Shown piece after piece: positions 1 through 7,600 of a stretch of DNA of 16,804 bases (positions are counted from its first letter, which is position 1; the number at the start of each line of letters is the position of its first letter). The DNA lies in the NCBI GenBank assembly GCA_017397695.1, contig JAFQIF010000215.1, positions 1 to 16,804 on the forward strand, written 5' to 3'. The notes beneath the pieces were generated by a model. The model was not told the origin of the DNA, made no database searches, and saw nothing but the letters and a program-made list of their open reading frames with translations. Source of the DNA: Clostridia bacterium. GTDB taxonomy: Bacteria > Bacillota_A > Clostridia > Christensenellales > Aristaeellaceae. Position numbers and translations under genes: made by a program.

Positions 1-62
1 ATCCCTTGACCCTTCTTCGATTCGCGGCGGCTTGAAGCTGCCTTAATGAACTTTCTATCCCT
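1..62 (-). repeat. Left copy of a 62-nt end repeat (hairpin arm)
   Basis: Read on the minus strand, this stretch matches 16736-16797 of the plus strand at 57 of 62 positions without gaps. Four of the five differences sit in one 10-nt patch. The repeat edge is only 4 nt beyond the stop codon of the mutase at 67, so it occupies the spot where that gene's terminator would be. The first bases of the window (ATCCCTTGAC...) are the complement of the last bases of the other copy. This suggests that each copy is one arm of a long palindrome cut at its loop. No coding potential is visible. It could be a genome-wide interspersed palindrome, a convergent-gene terminator, or a MITE-like element; the sequence does not decide between them. 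Confidence 0.85.
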
Positions 63-66
63 TTCG

Positions 67-1488
67 TTAATCATGGAACTCCAGATTCAGGAAACTCGCC
101 ATGATACGGACAAGCCCCCTCGCCCGTTCCTTCGTCGGCATCTCGGCAAAGATTCTCACACGCGGTTCCGTGCCGGAGAATCGAGCAATAATCCATCCCT
201 CCTCAAAATACACCTTGCAGCCGTCCCGATAGCTCACCTGCTGAACCGGCAAACCAAAGTCCGGCAGCAGCTTGCGCTCCATCAGCGTATCGTAAATCGA
301 CAAGCGGGACTGCGTCGTCAACGCCCAGTCGTATTCCGCCATGTACAGCGCGCCGAACTGATCCGTCAGTTCCTTGAGCAGCAGCGACAACGGCTTGTGC
401 GTCACCGATACCATCTCCACCAGTAGCGACGCCGCATACAGACCATCCTTGCCGCTGATGTGTCCGCGTACTGTCAGGCCGCCGGAGGATTCGCCGCCGA
501 TCAGCGCATCGTATTCGTCCATGCCGGCAGAGATATGCTTGAAGCCTACCGGCACTTCGATGCATTTCTCCCCAAATGCCGCCGCTACGCGGTCCAGCAG
601 ATGCGTGGTCGCGATATTTCGCACCGCCGCACCCTTCCAGCCCTTGTATTTGAGCAGATAATAGTAGAGCAGCACCAGCACATCATTGGCCGATACATAG
701 CGCCCTTTTTCGTCGATGATGCCCAGGCGGTCCGCATCGCCATCCGTGGCGATGCCCAGGTCCGCATGATGATCGGCCACGCTGCCCTGCAGATCGCGCA
801 GCGTATCCGGATTGGGCGCAGGCAGATGGCCGCCGAAGAATGCGTCGTGGCGGTCATTGATCACGTCCACATCACAGCGCGCCGTAAAGAGAATCGTCAT
901 CAGGCCCGTCAGGCTCACGCCATACATCGGATCGAGCACAACGCGCGGCCTGCGCGCACGGATAGCCTCCATGTCGATCTTTTCCATAATGGAATCCAGA
1001 TACGCATCGCGCGGATCGATAAAATGTACCCAGCCTGTGCGCAGCGCCTCTTCAAAAGGCATCACCTGAATCTCGCTGTCGCTGAGCGCATTCGCCTGTG
1101 CGCCGATGGATCCGGTCACATCCTCCGTAGCGTCGCGTCCTCCGCGCGTAAAGAGTTTGATACCGTTATACACCGCCGGATTATGGCTGGCCGTCACCGC
1201 TGCGCCATAGGGCAATTTTCTATCCTTGACGGTAAACATGATCTGCGGCGTCGGCGCAGCCAGATTCACAAAGCTCAGGCGCACGCCCTCGCCGGCCATC
1301 ACCTCGGAAAACCAGATTGCCGCCTCGCGACTGAGAAAACGCCTGTCGTAGCCAATGCAGAATCCCTCGTCCTGCACGCCCTCCTGCTTCATGCGCCGCG
1401 CCACCGCGCAGGCCACGCGCCGGATATTCGCCTTGGTAAAGCCATCGCCGATGACCTCGCGCCAGCCGCCTGTACCGAATCTGATCAT
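67..1488 (-). CDS. Phosphohexomutase (phosphoglucomutase/phosphomannomutase family)
   Basis: This is an alpha-D-phosphohexomutase of 473 aa, which would interconvert hexose 1- and 6-phosphates in the cytoplasm through a phosphoserine enzyme. All four family landmarks are visible. The catalytic loop TASHNP has the phosphoserine at S101, the Mg-binding loop DGDADR is at 249-254, the sugar-selecting loop GGESSGG at 331-337, and the C-terminal phosphate loop FSGTEPR at 437-443. The start at 1488 is chosen because MIRFGTGGWR is the usual family N-terminus and a purine-rich GGGAAAGG lies upstream. An in-frame ATG at 1539 would add 17 residues with poor support. The GGESSGG loop is the phosphoglucomutase/phosphomannomutase type, but substrate preference (Glc, Man, GlcN) cannot be fixed from sequence. 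A second, longer mutase lies at 14942. The upstream gene ends in its own terminator, so this gene probably has its own promoter, which I could not place. Confidence 0.93.
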   Translation of the reverse strand: MIRFGTGGWREVIGDGFTKANIRRVACAVARRMKQEGVQDEGFCIGYDRRFLSREAAIWFSEVMAGEGVRLSFVNLAAPTPQIMFTVKDRKLPYGAAVTASHNPAVYNGIKLFTRGGRDATEDVTGSIGAQANALSDSEIQVMPFEEALRTGWVHFIDPRDAYLDSIMEKIDMEAIRARRPRVVLDPMYGVSLTGLMTILFTARCDVDVINDRHDAFFGGHLPAPNPDTLRDLQGSVADHHADLGIATDGDADRLGIIDEKGRYVSANDVLVLLYYYLLKYKGWKGAAVRNIATTHLLDRVAAAFGEKCIEVPVGFKHISAGMDEYDALIGGESSGGLTVRGHISGKDGLYAASLLVEMVSVTHKPLSLLLKELTDQFGALYMAEYDWALTTQSRLSIYDTLMERKLLPDFGLPVQQVSYRDGCKVYFEEGWIIARFSGTEPRVRIFAEMPTKERARGLVRIMASFLNLEFHD

Positions 1489-1598
1489 ATGTACGCCTTT
1501 CCCGGGGCAGCCGCCCCGAATCCCGCCTGGTTCTTTCATCCCCAGACCTTATGTACGCTTCGCAACGTATACACTGCCGCACACTTGCTTCCTTCCCT

Positions 1599-1648
1599 CC
1601 GCGCAAAGCGAAGAGGACTGGCAATATCCCTCAGACGAATTTGCGCGG
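1599..1648 (-). other. Nested hairpin upstream of the phosphohexomutase
   Basis: A perfect 9-bp stem (CCGCGCAAA at 1599-1607 with TTTGCGCGG at 1640-1648) encloses a second 4-bp stem (GAGG 1613-1616 with CCTC 1629-1632), separated by a near-symmetrical internal loop. It starts immediately after the U-tract of the dehydrogenase terminator (minus direction) and lies about 110 nt before the mutase start. It has no U-tract of its own. It may be a 5'-leader structure or a processing site; it matches no riboswitch class I recognise. Confidence 0.4.
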
Positions 1649-1649
1649 C

Positions 1650-1697
1650 AGCGAAAATACAAAACGGGAAACCCGCATGGCAGCGGGCTCCCCGTTT
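1650..1697 (-). terminator. Intrinsic terminator of the D-2-hydroxyacid dehydrogenase
   Basis: On the minus strand, a 15-bp stem (1697-1683 with 1676-1662) contains two G-U wobbles and a 6-nt loop. It starts 2 nt after the stop codon at 1700 and is followed by TTGTATTTT. It closes the transport/dehydrogenase operon and separates it from the mutase gene. Confidence 0.88.
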
Positions 1698-1699
1698 GA

Positions 1700-2665
1700 T
1701 TATTTGAGATACTGTGCGTTGACGATGTCCTTGTCCGTGTTCAGCGGCAGACCCTGATCGAACTTGACGATGTTCGAATAGACATAATTCACCATGTTGA
1801 TATGGTTGTCCTTCGTGTTGCCGCCCGCATGTGCGCTGGCGACGACATTATCCAGCGTCAGCAGCGGATGATCCTTGGGCAGCGGTTCGCGCTCATAGGT
1901 ATCCAGTCCAGCAGTGGCAATTTTACCGGTGGAAAGCGCGTCAATCAGCGCAGCCTCTTCCACGATCGGGCCGCGCGCAGTATTGATAAGCATGCAGCTT
2001 TCCTTCATTTTGGCAAACTCATCCCACCCAATCAGACCGCGCGTGGTTTCATCCAGCGGACAATGGATGGAGAAAATATCGCTTTCGCGAAGCAGCGTAT
2101 CCATATCGACAAAGCGATAGCCAAACTGCGCCTCCTGCTCATGCATGCGCACGATGTCATAATAGATGACATTCGCACCGAAAGCAGAAACCAGCGCTGC
2201 CACCTTCTTGCCGATATGGCCCAGTCCAAGAATACCCACGGTCTTTCCGCGGATCATGAACGAGCGGTCAAAATACTCCGTGCGCGGCCAATGGCCTTCG
2301 CGCAGGTTGCGGTTGATCTGCAGCAGGTTGCGGTATCCTGCCAGCATCAGCATAATCGCCAGCTCCGCCACGATGCCGGAATTGATACCCGGGCAGGTCG
2401 CAATCGGAATGCCGCGTGCCCCCCAGGCCGCCAGATCCACATGATCAAAGCCCGCGCCCCAGCGCTGCCAGAAGCGCACATTGGGGGTATGATTGATGAT
2501 ATCCGGATCAATATCCAGACGGGAAATGAGATATTCGCAGTCCGCCAGATTGCCGTAAGCCTCGGGGCTGAGCGCGTCGACAAGTTCAAATCCTTCCGGC
2601 ACATTCTGATGCAGCGCATCGTATGCGCCCGGGAAGTAGATGCCGACCAAGCCAATCTTTTTCAT
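1700..2665 (-). CDS. D-2-hydroxyacid dehydrogenase, NAD(P)-binding
   Basis: This is a cytoplasmic 321-aa enzyme of the D-isomer-specific 2-hydroxyacid dehydrogenase family, which reduces 2-keto acids to D-2-hydroxy acids or the reverse. The Rossmann motif GLGHIG is at 147-152. The catalytic triad is complete: Arg231 in INTARG, Glu260 in YEREPLP, and His279 in SAHAGG. The expected acidic residue after the second Rossmann strand is D170 in YYDI, which favours NAD over NADP. The ATG at 2665 has GGAGG 7 nt upstream; the longer frame would need a TTG start with no ribosome binding site. It lies 118 nt downstream of the TAXI binding protein, so it may process the acid that the TRAP system imports. 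That link is inference. The exact substrate (lactate, glycerate, phosphoglycerate-like) cannot be told. A 7-bp hairpin (2686-2703) lies in its leader. Confidence 0.92.
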   Translation of the reverse strand: MKKIGLVGIYFPGAYDALHQNVPEGFELVDALSPEAYGNLADCEYLISRLDIDPDIINHTPNVRFWQRWGAGFDHVDLAAWGARGIPIATCPGINSGIVAELAIMLMLAGYRNLLQINRNLREGHWPRTEYFDRSFMIRGKTVGILGLGHIGKKVAALVSAFGANVIYYDIVRMHEQEAQFGYRFVDMDTLLRESDIFSIHCPLDETTRGLIGWDEFAKMKESCMLINTARGPIVEEAALIDALSTGKIATAGLDTYEREPLPKDHPLLTLDNVVASAHAGGNTKDNHINMVNYVYSNIVKFDQGLPLNTDKDIVNAQYLK

Positions 2666-2719
2666 GTGTATGCCTCCGCACGATCTGCCCGGCCATCCGG
2701 GCAAACCTTCCTATCAGAT

Positions 2720-2748
2720 ATGATAACAGAAAAGAAACCGGAGAGCAA
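2720..2748 (-). promoter_or_regulatory. Possible promoter for the dehydrogenase
   Basis: On the minus strand, TTGCTC (2748-2743) and TATCAT (2725-2720) are separated by 17 bp. The match is moderate. The -35 lies inside the hairpin of the terminator at 2731-2763, so the dehydrogenase could be expressed separately from the transporter or by read-through. Confidence 0.4.
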
Positions 2749-2763
2749 GCGCTGCTCCCCGGT
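2731..2763 (-). terminator. Terminator or attenuator after the TAXI binding protein
   Basis: An 11-bp stem (2763-2753 with 2747-2737), with one mismatch or wobble and a 5-nt loop, is followed on the minus strand by TTTCTTTTC. It lies 20 nt after the stop of the binding protein gene. It would limit read-through into the dehydrogenase. Confidence 0.75.
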
Positions 2764-2783
2764 CTTTGTCTCTTTTTTGGCAA

Positions 2784-3731
2784 TTACTCCATGATGCCGA
2801 TCTCACGGTAGTAACGGGCAGCGCCTTCATGAATGGCCACGCCGGCGACGTCGTTGCAGGCTTCCTTCGGATCAGCTTTCTTCAGCGCAGCATGGGTATC
2901 GCACAGGTAATCCCAGTTCTCCCAGAAGATCTTCGTCATCTGGTAGACGGTCTCCTCATCCACGTCCGCCGTAATAAAGAGCGTCAGCTTGACAGCGGAG
3001 GTCGGCACGGCCTCATCCTGACCGGCGTACGTACCTGCCGGGATTTCGCCCGCAGCGTACCACGGGTAATCAGCCTTCAGCGCCTCAACTTCCTCGGCGG
3101 TGATGGGCATGAGCTTGGAATCGGTGGTCGTCATGATCTGCGTCACAGCAGAGTTCGGCGTACCGGCCATGATCCACACACCGTCGAGCAGCTTGTTGCT
3201 GACAGCGTCTGCAGCAGCAGAGGTATCCATATATTCAGCCTTGATGTCGTCAAGCGTTTTGCCCATGGAGCCCAGATGCACGATCGCCTCGTCCACGGTC
3301 GTAGCGCCTGCCGCGCCGATGGAGATCTTCTTGCCCACCAGATCGGACAGACCATTGATGCCGGAATCCTCGGTCACGACCACCTGATTCGGATTGAGGT
3401 ACAGGCCTGCAAAGATTCGCAGATTGTCGTTGGCGTAGCCTTCGAAGGAGGCGAGACCTTCCTGCGCCTGATAGACGAGGTTCGCATTGGCGATACCGAT
3501 CTGCGCCTCGCCGTCATACGCCTGATTCAGGTTGTCAATGCCGCCGCCGGACGGAGTCGCCACAGCGCGCATGCCCTCAATATTGTCATTCCACAGGCCG
3601 ACTACGGTCGCGCTGATGGGATAAAACGTGGACGCCGTGCCCGCGGTAACGAAATTGATGTTCGCCGCAAACGCGCAGGAGGCGCTCAGGCACAGAGCCA
3701 GACACAGGACAGCCACAAGAATCTTTTTCAT
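2784..3731 (-). CDS. TRAP transporter substrate-binding protein, TAXI family
   Basis: This is a 315-aa extracytoplasmic solute receptor that delivers a substrate, typically an organic acid or amino acid, to the TRAP permease encoded just upstream. The N-terminus is a classical signal peptide (KK, then a hydrophobic run) with likely cleavage after AFA at residue 22. The mature N-terminus NFVTAGTASTFYPI matches the TAXI-family opening strand and glycine/threonine-rich ligand loop. Other family blocks are IGIANANLVYQ and the KKISIGAAGATTVDEA region. The start at 3731 has GGAGA about 8 nt upstream. The cysteines in the signal region do not form a good lipobox, so I read it as secreted or wall-associated rather than a lipoprotein. 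It is encoded 69 nt after the permease on the same transcript. The substrate cannot be predicted from sequence. Confidence 0.93.
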   Translation of the reverse strand: MKKILVAVLCLALCLSASCAFAANINFVTAGTASTFYPISATVVGLWNDNIEGMRAVATPSGGGIDNLNQAYDGEAQIGIANANLVYQAQEGLASFEGYANDNLRIFAGLYLNPNQVVVTEDSGINGLSDLVGKKISIGAAGATTVDEAIVHLGSMGKTLDDIKAEYMDTSAAADAVSNKLLDGVWIMAGTPNSAVTQIMTTTDSKLMPITAEEVEALKADYPWYAAGEIPAGTYAGQDEAVPTSAVKLTLFITADVDEETVYQMTKIFWENWDYLCDTHAALKKADPKEACNDVAGVAIHEGAARYYREIGIME

Positions 3732-3800
3732 ACGTTTTCTCTCCTTCTTAAAGGTTCATTCCGGATGCCGGGCTTATCTCCCGCGCATCTGTTTACCAAA

Positions 3801-5798
3801 TCAGGCCGCTTCGGCGATGGGCTTTGCCTTGGCAAGCACCAGCTTGTCGATGACGATCTCCGCCGCAATGATCACAAGACCGAAAGCATCGGTCGCCAGC
3901 GACGGATTGACGAAGAGCAGACCGCCCACGATCAGCATCGCGCGGCAGACCAATCTCAGCACGGTTGTACCGCCGCTGTACTTGTGTACCGGCATACCCG
4001 CAAGACCCGCCGCCAGCGCCAGCACGCCCACGGACGAGGTAGCAAACGCACGGATGGTTTCCGCCAGCGCCACGCCCTCGGTGCTGCCATAGAGGAGCAC
4101 CGGATTATTCAGGAAGAAGAACGGCAGGATGAAACCCGCAACGCCCAGCTTCATCGCAATCAGCGACGTCTTCGTCATGTTGCTGTCCGCAATGCCGGCG
4201 GCAACATACGAGCTCATCGCCACCGGCGGGGTGATGTTGGACAAACACGCATAGATCAGGCAAAACAAATTTGCCGCCATCTCGGTCGCGCCCGTTGCGC
4301 GCAGTACCGGCACCGCCACCACGTACACAATAACATATGCCGCCACGCCCGGCACGCCCATGCCCAGGATGGTGGACATGATCATCACCATCAATCCGCC
4401 CAGGAACAGCTGCCCCTCGCCCACGACCTTAAGAATCAGATTGCCGAAGTTCAGGCCCAGGCTGGTCATATTCACAGAGCCGATGATGACGCCGATAATG
4501 ATGCAGCTGATGCCCACGCCGATGGCGCTGCGGCTGCCCTCAACCGTCGCCTGCAGGATGGTTTTCAGATCCATCCGCGTGTCCCTTCGGATCCAGGAAA
4601 CGGGAATCGTGACGAAGATCGCCACAATCGCCGCAAACAGCGGCGTATAGCCCATGAACATGAGCGCCATGAGCACGACCAGCGGTATGAGCAGATGACC
4701 GCGTTCGCGCATCACCTTGCCTGCCTGCGGAATATTCTCCGGAGCGAGGCCGGAAAGGCCAAGCCGCTTCGCTTCCAGATGCACGGAATAGATGAGAGCG
4801 AGATAGTACAGAAACGCCGGAATCGCCGCCGCGAGCATCACCTTGGTGTAGCTGACCGCCATGAACTCCGCCATAACGAAGCCAACCGCGCCCATAATCG
4901 GCGGGGTGAACTGTCCGCCGGTGGAAGCAACCGCCTCGACTGCCGCAGCGAAATCCTTTTTGTAGCCGGTCTTCTTCATCAGCGGAATGGTGATCGTGCC
5001 GGTCGTCGCCACGTTGGCGATTGCCGAGCCGTTAATCATGCCCATCAGCGCAGAGGCGATGACAGCCACCTTCGCCGGGCCGCCCGGAGACCGGCCCACC
5101 AGCGTGAGCGCGATGTCGTTAATAAACTGGGAGAATCCGGAATACTTGAGGAACGAGCCAAAGAGGACGAACACAAAGATATACGTAGCCGAGACACCCG
5201 CGCCCGTGCCGAGGATACCGTTCGTATCCCAGACCAGCGCCTTGATCACACGCTTGAGCGTGAATGCGCTGGTGCCGAATGTACCGGGGATATAGCGGCC
5301 CCATACCGCGAAATACGACAGGAAGAGAAGCGCAATGATTGCCAGATTGCCGCTTGCTCGCCGCGCCGCCTCGAAGACGACCAGCAGACAGATCACGCCG
5401 ATCCAGACGTCCGTTTGATTCAGCCGGCCTGTTCTTGCCAGCGCATCATAGCGCCGGAAGAGATAGCCAAAGCAAACGATGGTAACGGCAATGAGCGCCA
5501 CATCCCATACCGGAATCGTCTTCCTGCGCCGGCGCTCCTTTTTGTAGGTCGGATAGAGCAAAAACGCCAGCGGCAGCAAGAACATGATATGCACTGTGCG
5601 CAACTTGACCGCGCCCAGCGTGCCCAGCGTGTTGGCCCACACCTGAAAAACGGCCCACACCACGAGCAAAACTGTCAACACTTTGTCCATCCCACCCATG
5701 AGAATACGTGTTCTGGACTCCGCATCCTTCTCTTCTATCAGGCGCTGCGCCCTGGCGTCCAACGCTTCAGAAGGTATGTTTTTCTCCTTTTCCGCCAT
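3801..5798 (-). CDS. TRAP transporter fused permease (small and large subunits joined)
   Basis: This is a 665-aa integral membrane protein of the fused 4TM/12TM TRAP permease type. It would use an ion gradient to import the ligand handed over by the TAXI protein. After a charged cytoplasmic N-terminus of about 35 residues come many hydrophobic segments. The first four or so correspond to the DctQ-like subunit and the rest to the DctM-like subunit. The DctM signature EAVASTGGQFTPPIMG lies at about 288-303, preceded by NGSAIANVATTG. The ATG at 5798 (MAEKEK) is preferred because GGAGG and AAAGGA precede it. The 5-residue extension would need a TTG at 5813. It is first in an operon with the TAXI receptor, 69 nt away, under the promoter at 5850-5878. 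Confidence 0.94.
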   Translation of the reverse strand: MAEKEKNIPSEALDARAQRLIEEKDAESRTRILMGGMDKVLTVLLVVWAVFQVWANTLGTLGAVKLRTVHIMFLLPLAFLLYPTYKKERRRRKTIPVWDVALIAVTIVCFGYLFRRYDALARTGRLNQTDVWIGVICLLVVFEAARRASGNLAIIALLFLSYFAVWGRYIPGTFGTSAFTLKRVIKALVWDTNGILGTGAGVSATYIFVFVLFGSFLKYSGFSQFINDIALTLVGRSPGGPAKVAVIASALMGMINGSAIANVATTGTITIPLMKKTGYKKDFAAAVEAVASTGGQFTPPIMGAVGFVMAEFMAVSYTKVMLAAAIPAFLYYLALIYSVHLEAKRLGLSGLAPENIPQAGKVMRERGHLLIPLVVLMALMFMGYTPLFAAIVAIFVTIPVSWIRRDTRMDLKTILQATVEGSRSAIGVGISCIIIGVIIGSVNMTSLGLNFGNLILKVVGEGQLFLGGLMVMIMSTILGMGVPGVAAYVIVYVVAVPVLRATGATEMAANLFCLIYACLSNITPPVAMSSYVAAGIADSNMTKTSLIAMKLGVAGFILPFFFLNNPVLLYGSTEGVALAETIRAFATSSVGVLALAAGLAGMPVHKYSGGTTVLRLVCRAMLIVGGLLFVNPSLATDAFGLVIIAAEIVIDKLVLAKAKPIAEAA

Positions 5799-5849
5799 TC
5801 CTTTCCCCTCCAAAGAGTGGTTTTTCGTCCTTGTCTCTTAATGGGTACA

Positions 5850-5878
5850 AGTGTAACACCGAGCAAACATTTTGTCAA
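5850..5878 (-). promoter_or_regulatory. Sigma-A type promoter of the TRAP operon
   Basis: On the minus strand, a perfect TTGACA (5878-5873) and TACACT (5855-5850) are separated by exactly 17 bp. This gives a start near 5843 and a leader of about 45 nt. A short inverted repeat, CTTGT (5830-5834) and ACAAG (5847-5851), straddles the start and overlaps the -10, a plausible but weak operator. Confidence 0.85.
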
Positions 5879-5935
5879 CATGCATTTTGAACTTTCTCAT
5901 CTGTATTTGGCGCATTTATGAGCAGAGCAATAGCA

Positions 5936-5968
5936 GAAAAGAAAAAAGCCGCCTCCATGGAGACAGCT
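5936..5968 (-). terminator. Intrinsic terminator of the sortase/HAD/PG-binding operon
   Basis: On the minus strand, a stem formed by 5968-5959 and 5956-5947, with two G-U wobbles and a tight loop, is followed by TTTTTTCTTTTC. It lies 7 nt after the stop codon of the peptidoglycan-binding protein. Confidence 0.9.
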
Positions 5969-5975
5969 TCTTCTC

Positions 5976-6875
5976 TTACAGATAGATCACCGGCACGCCG
6001 CCCACCAGCAGGCAGGTGACATTCATGCGCTCAAGCAGCGCTCCGGTCACGTAGGCCTCCTCGCCATACACGTATACCTGCGCTTCATCGTCCATCAGGA
6101 AAATGACACCGCCGGAGGAACCCATCGCGCCTTCGCACAGGCCGTCCGTTCCGTCCGTCATCAGCGCGATCTCGCCCTCGCCATAGCGGTTGCGCAGCTG
6201 CCAGCTTCCCGCTCCATACGCGCTTTCGTAACCCAGATGTCCCATCACACCGCACAGCGGATAGAGCAGTTCTCCCACCTGTGTCTTACCTACAAGCAGC
6301 CGGACCGGTCTGTCATCCACGTACAGTTCCATTTCTTCCATAGCAAACGGCGCGGCCCCCGCATCGGGCACCGCCGTCGGCTCCGGCGTGGGAATCGGCG
6401 TAGGCGTGGGCGTGGGCGTGGGCACAGGGGTTGGCGTAGGCGTGGGCGTGGGCGTGGGCTTTACAATTGCATCCTCGTCAAACATCGCAGCAATCGTCGC
6501 CGGGCCTACCTTACCGTCTACCTTCTCCATCTTGTGGGCGCGCTGGAAAGCATACACCGCCGAGCGCGTGCCCAGGCCGAATACACCGTCGATCTCGCCC
6601 AGATAGTATCCCAGCTCATACAGCCTGCGCTGCACAAGGCTTACATCACCGCCCTCCATGCCGCGCCAGAGAATGCGCGCGCCTAGGCCTGCCTCATCCA
6701 TCTCCTGCTGCGTTACCGCCTCCAGCACAAAGGGCGTTGCGGTCGGCTCTGCCGTCGCAGCGGCAGTCGGCGTAGGCGTATCCTTCACCTGTACACCCAG
6801 CATCACACCACCCTCGCCAAGCGCGCAGGCGGGCAGCAGCGCTGCCAGCAGCACGGCAGCCATTCGTTTGAGCAT
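5976..6875 (-). CDS. Exported peptidoglycan-binding protein with Pro-Thr linker
   Basis: This is a 299-aa protein predicted to act outside the membrane. Residues 1-20 form a signal peptide. LPAC could be a marginal lipobox, or signal peptidase I may cleave near ALG. Residues 32-48 are Pro/Thr/Ala-rich. About 73-131 is a PG_binding_1 domain with the typical repeats DVSLVQRRLYELGYY, DGVFGLGTRSAVYAFQ and DGKVGPAT. Residues 138-167 are an almost pure Pro-Thr linker. The C-terminal part, about 183-299, looks like a copper-amine-oxidase-N-terminal-like 'stalk' domain (VDDRPVRLLVGKTQ...YPLCGVMGHLGY), which is a weaker call. The start at 6875 places GGAGG 7 nt upstream; ATG 6881 almost touches the same site. 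It is the last gene of the sortase operon, 59 nt after the HAD gene. There is no LPXTG-like sorting motif, so it is unlikely to be the sortase substrate. Confidence 0.85.
   Translation of the reverse strand: MLKRMAAVLLAALLPACALGEGGVMLGVQVKDTPTPTAAATAEPTATPFVLEAVTQQEMDEAGLGARILWRGMEGGDVSLVQRRLYELGYYLGEIDGVFGLGTRSAVYAFQRAHKMEKVDGKVGPATIAAMFDEDAIVKPTPTPTPTPTPVPTPTPTPTPIPTPEPTAVPDAGAAPFAMEEMELYVDDRPVRLLVGKTQVGELLYPLCGVMGHLGYESAYGAGSWQLRNRYGEGEIALMTDGTDGLCEGAMGSSGGVIFLMDDEAQVYVYGEEAYVTGALLERMNVTCLLVGGVPVIYL
6397..6459. repeat. Tandem repeat encoding the Pro-Thr linker
   Basis: A 27-nt segment at 6397-6423 recurs without change at 6433-6459, a 36-bp step, and each copy is made of GTGGGC-like hexamers. 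Each hexamer encodes two linker residues, so gain or loss of units changes linker length without breaking the frame. The low complexity is a good substrate for slippage. Confidence 0.8.
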
Positions 6876-6934
6876 ATTCATCCCTCCAGCCGTTTCTCTG
6901 TATGCATATGCGTATTTTTCCGTATCATGCATGC

Positions 6935-7582
6935 TCACAGAAAGAAACGATCCAGCATGCCCTTTTCATGCAGATGGAAACCGTGCATACCAAATCTATT
7001 TGCGCCTTCCACATTGCCAAGGGTATCATCGATAAACACCGTGCGCGCCGGTTCCAGCCCGTAGCGCTCGCACAGCAGCTGATAAATCTCTTTTTCCGGC
7101 TTGATCACATGCTCATAGCAGGAGATGATTCCGCCGTCAAACAGATCGCCAAAGTGATCGGCGAATTTCTCGCGCAAGCGCTCATAGCCCTGCATCGGAT
7201 AATTGGAGAGCAGGTAGAGCTTCTTGCCCGCGCGCTTGCAGCGCTGCGCCGCGCGCCAGCCCTCCTCAATCGGGGTCTTGAGTTCAATCCAGCCCGTAAG
7301 CGCATGCATATATTCCTCCGCGCTGCCGCCCGCCTCCTGAGCCAGGCGCTCGGCGGCCTCCTGATAGGTCATCGTGCCGCGGTCAAAACACAGCCAGTAC
7401 GGCCCCTTGTACACATGGCGAAGCATATGCTGCTGCTTTTCCTCATCACCGGGAAAGAGCTGCTCCAGAAAATCATCCGGCGCAAACTTGATAAGCACAT
7501 TGCCGATATCAAAGACCACGGCGTCCACCTTGTGCCATGGCATCGTCTCATAAGCCAGATCAAAACGGATTCCTTCAGCCAT
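6935..7582 (-). CDS. HAD-superfamily phosphatase (YihX-like)
   Basis: This is a 215-aa cytoplasmic haloacid dehalogenase-like hydrolase. Motif I is FDIGNV with the nucleophile D25. Gly replaces the usual second Asp at position 27, as in the DxGNV subgroup that includes E. coli YihX (alpha-glucose-1-phosphatase). Motif II is LLSNY (S126), motif III lysine is K161 in VIKPEKEIY, and motif IV is FIDDTLGN (D185, D186). A helical cap lies between motifs I and II, the subfamily I arrangement. The ATG at 7582 has GGAGG 8 nt upstream. It follows the sortase gene by 18 nt and precedes the peptidoglycan-binding gene by 59 nt, so the three are very probably cotranscribed. The substrate is unknown. The missing second Asp of motif I makes a sugar-phosphate phosphatase plausible, but a nucleotide or other substrate is possible. 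Confidence 0.88.
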   Translation of the reverse strand: MAEGIRFDLAYETMPWHKVDAVVFDIGNVLIKFAPDDFLEQLFPGDEEKQQHMLRHVYKGPYWLCFDRGTMTYQEAAERLAQEAGGSAEEYMHALTGWIELKTPIEEGWRAAQRCKRAGKKLYLLSNYPMQGYERLREKFADHFGDLFDGGIISCYEHVIKPEKEIYQLLCERYGLEPARTVFIDDTLGNVEGANRFGMHGFHLHEKGMLDRFFL

Positions 7583-7600
7583 TGCATTGTCCTCCTGATA

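Noticed and set aside
3663..3731. Lipoprotein signal in the TAXI protein
   Set aside because: The Cys in the signal region is preceded by Ser-Ala-Ser, which does not meet the lipobox rule; an AFA cleavage site fits better.
2766..5921. 1051-codon open frame on the plus strand
   Set aside because: It lies opposite the TRAP permease and binding protein, is very rich in Arg, His and Gln, has no ribosome site, and has no recognisable motif. It is an antisense shadow of GC-rich genes.
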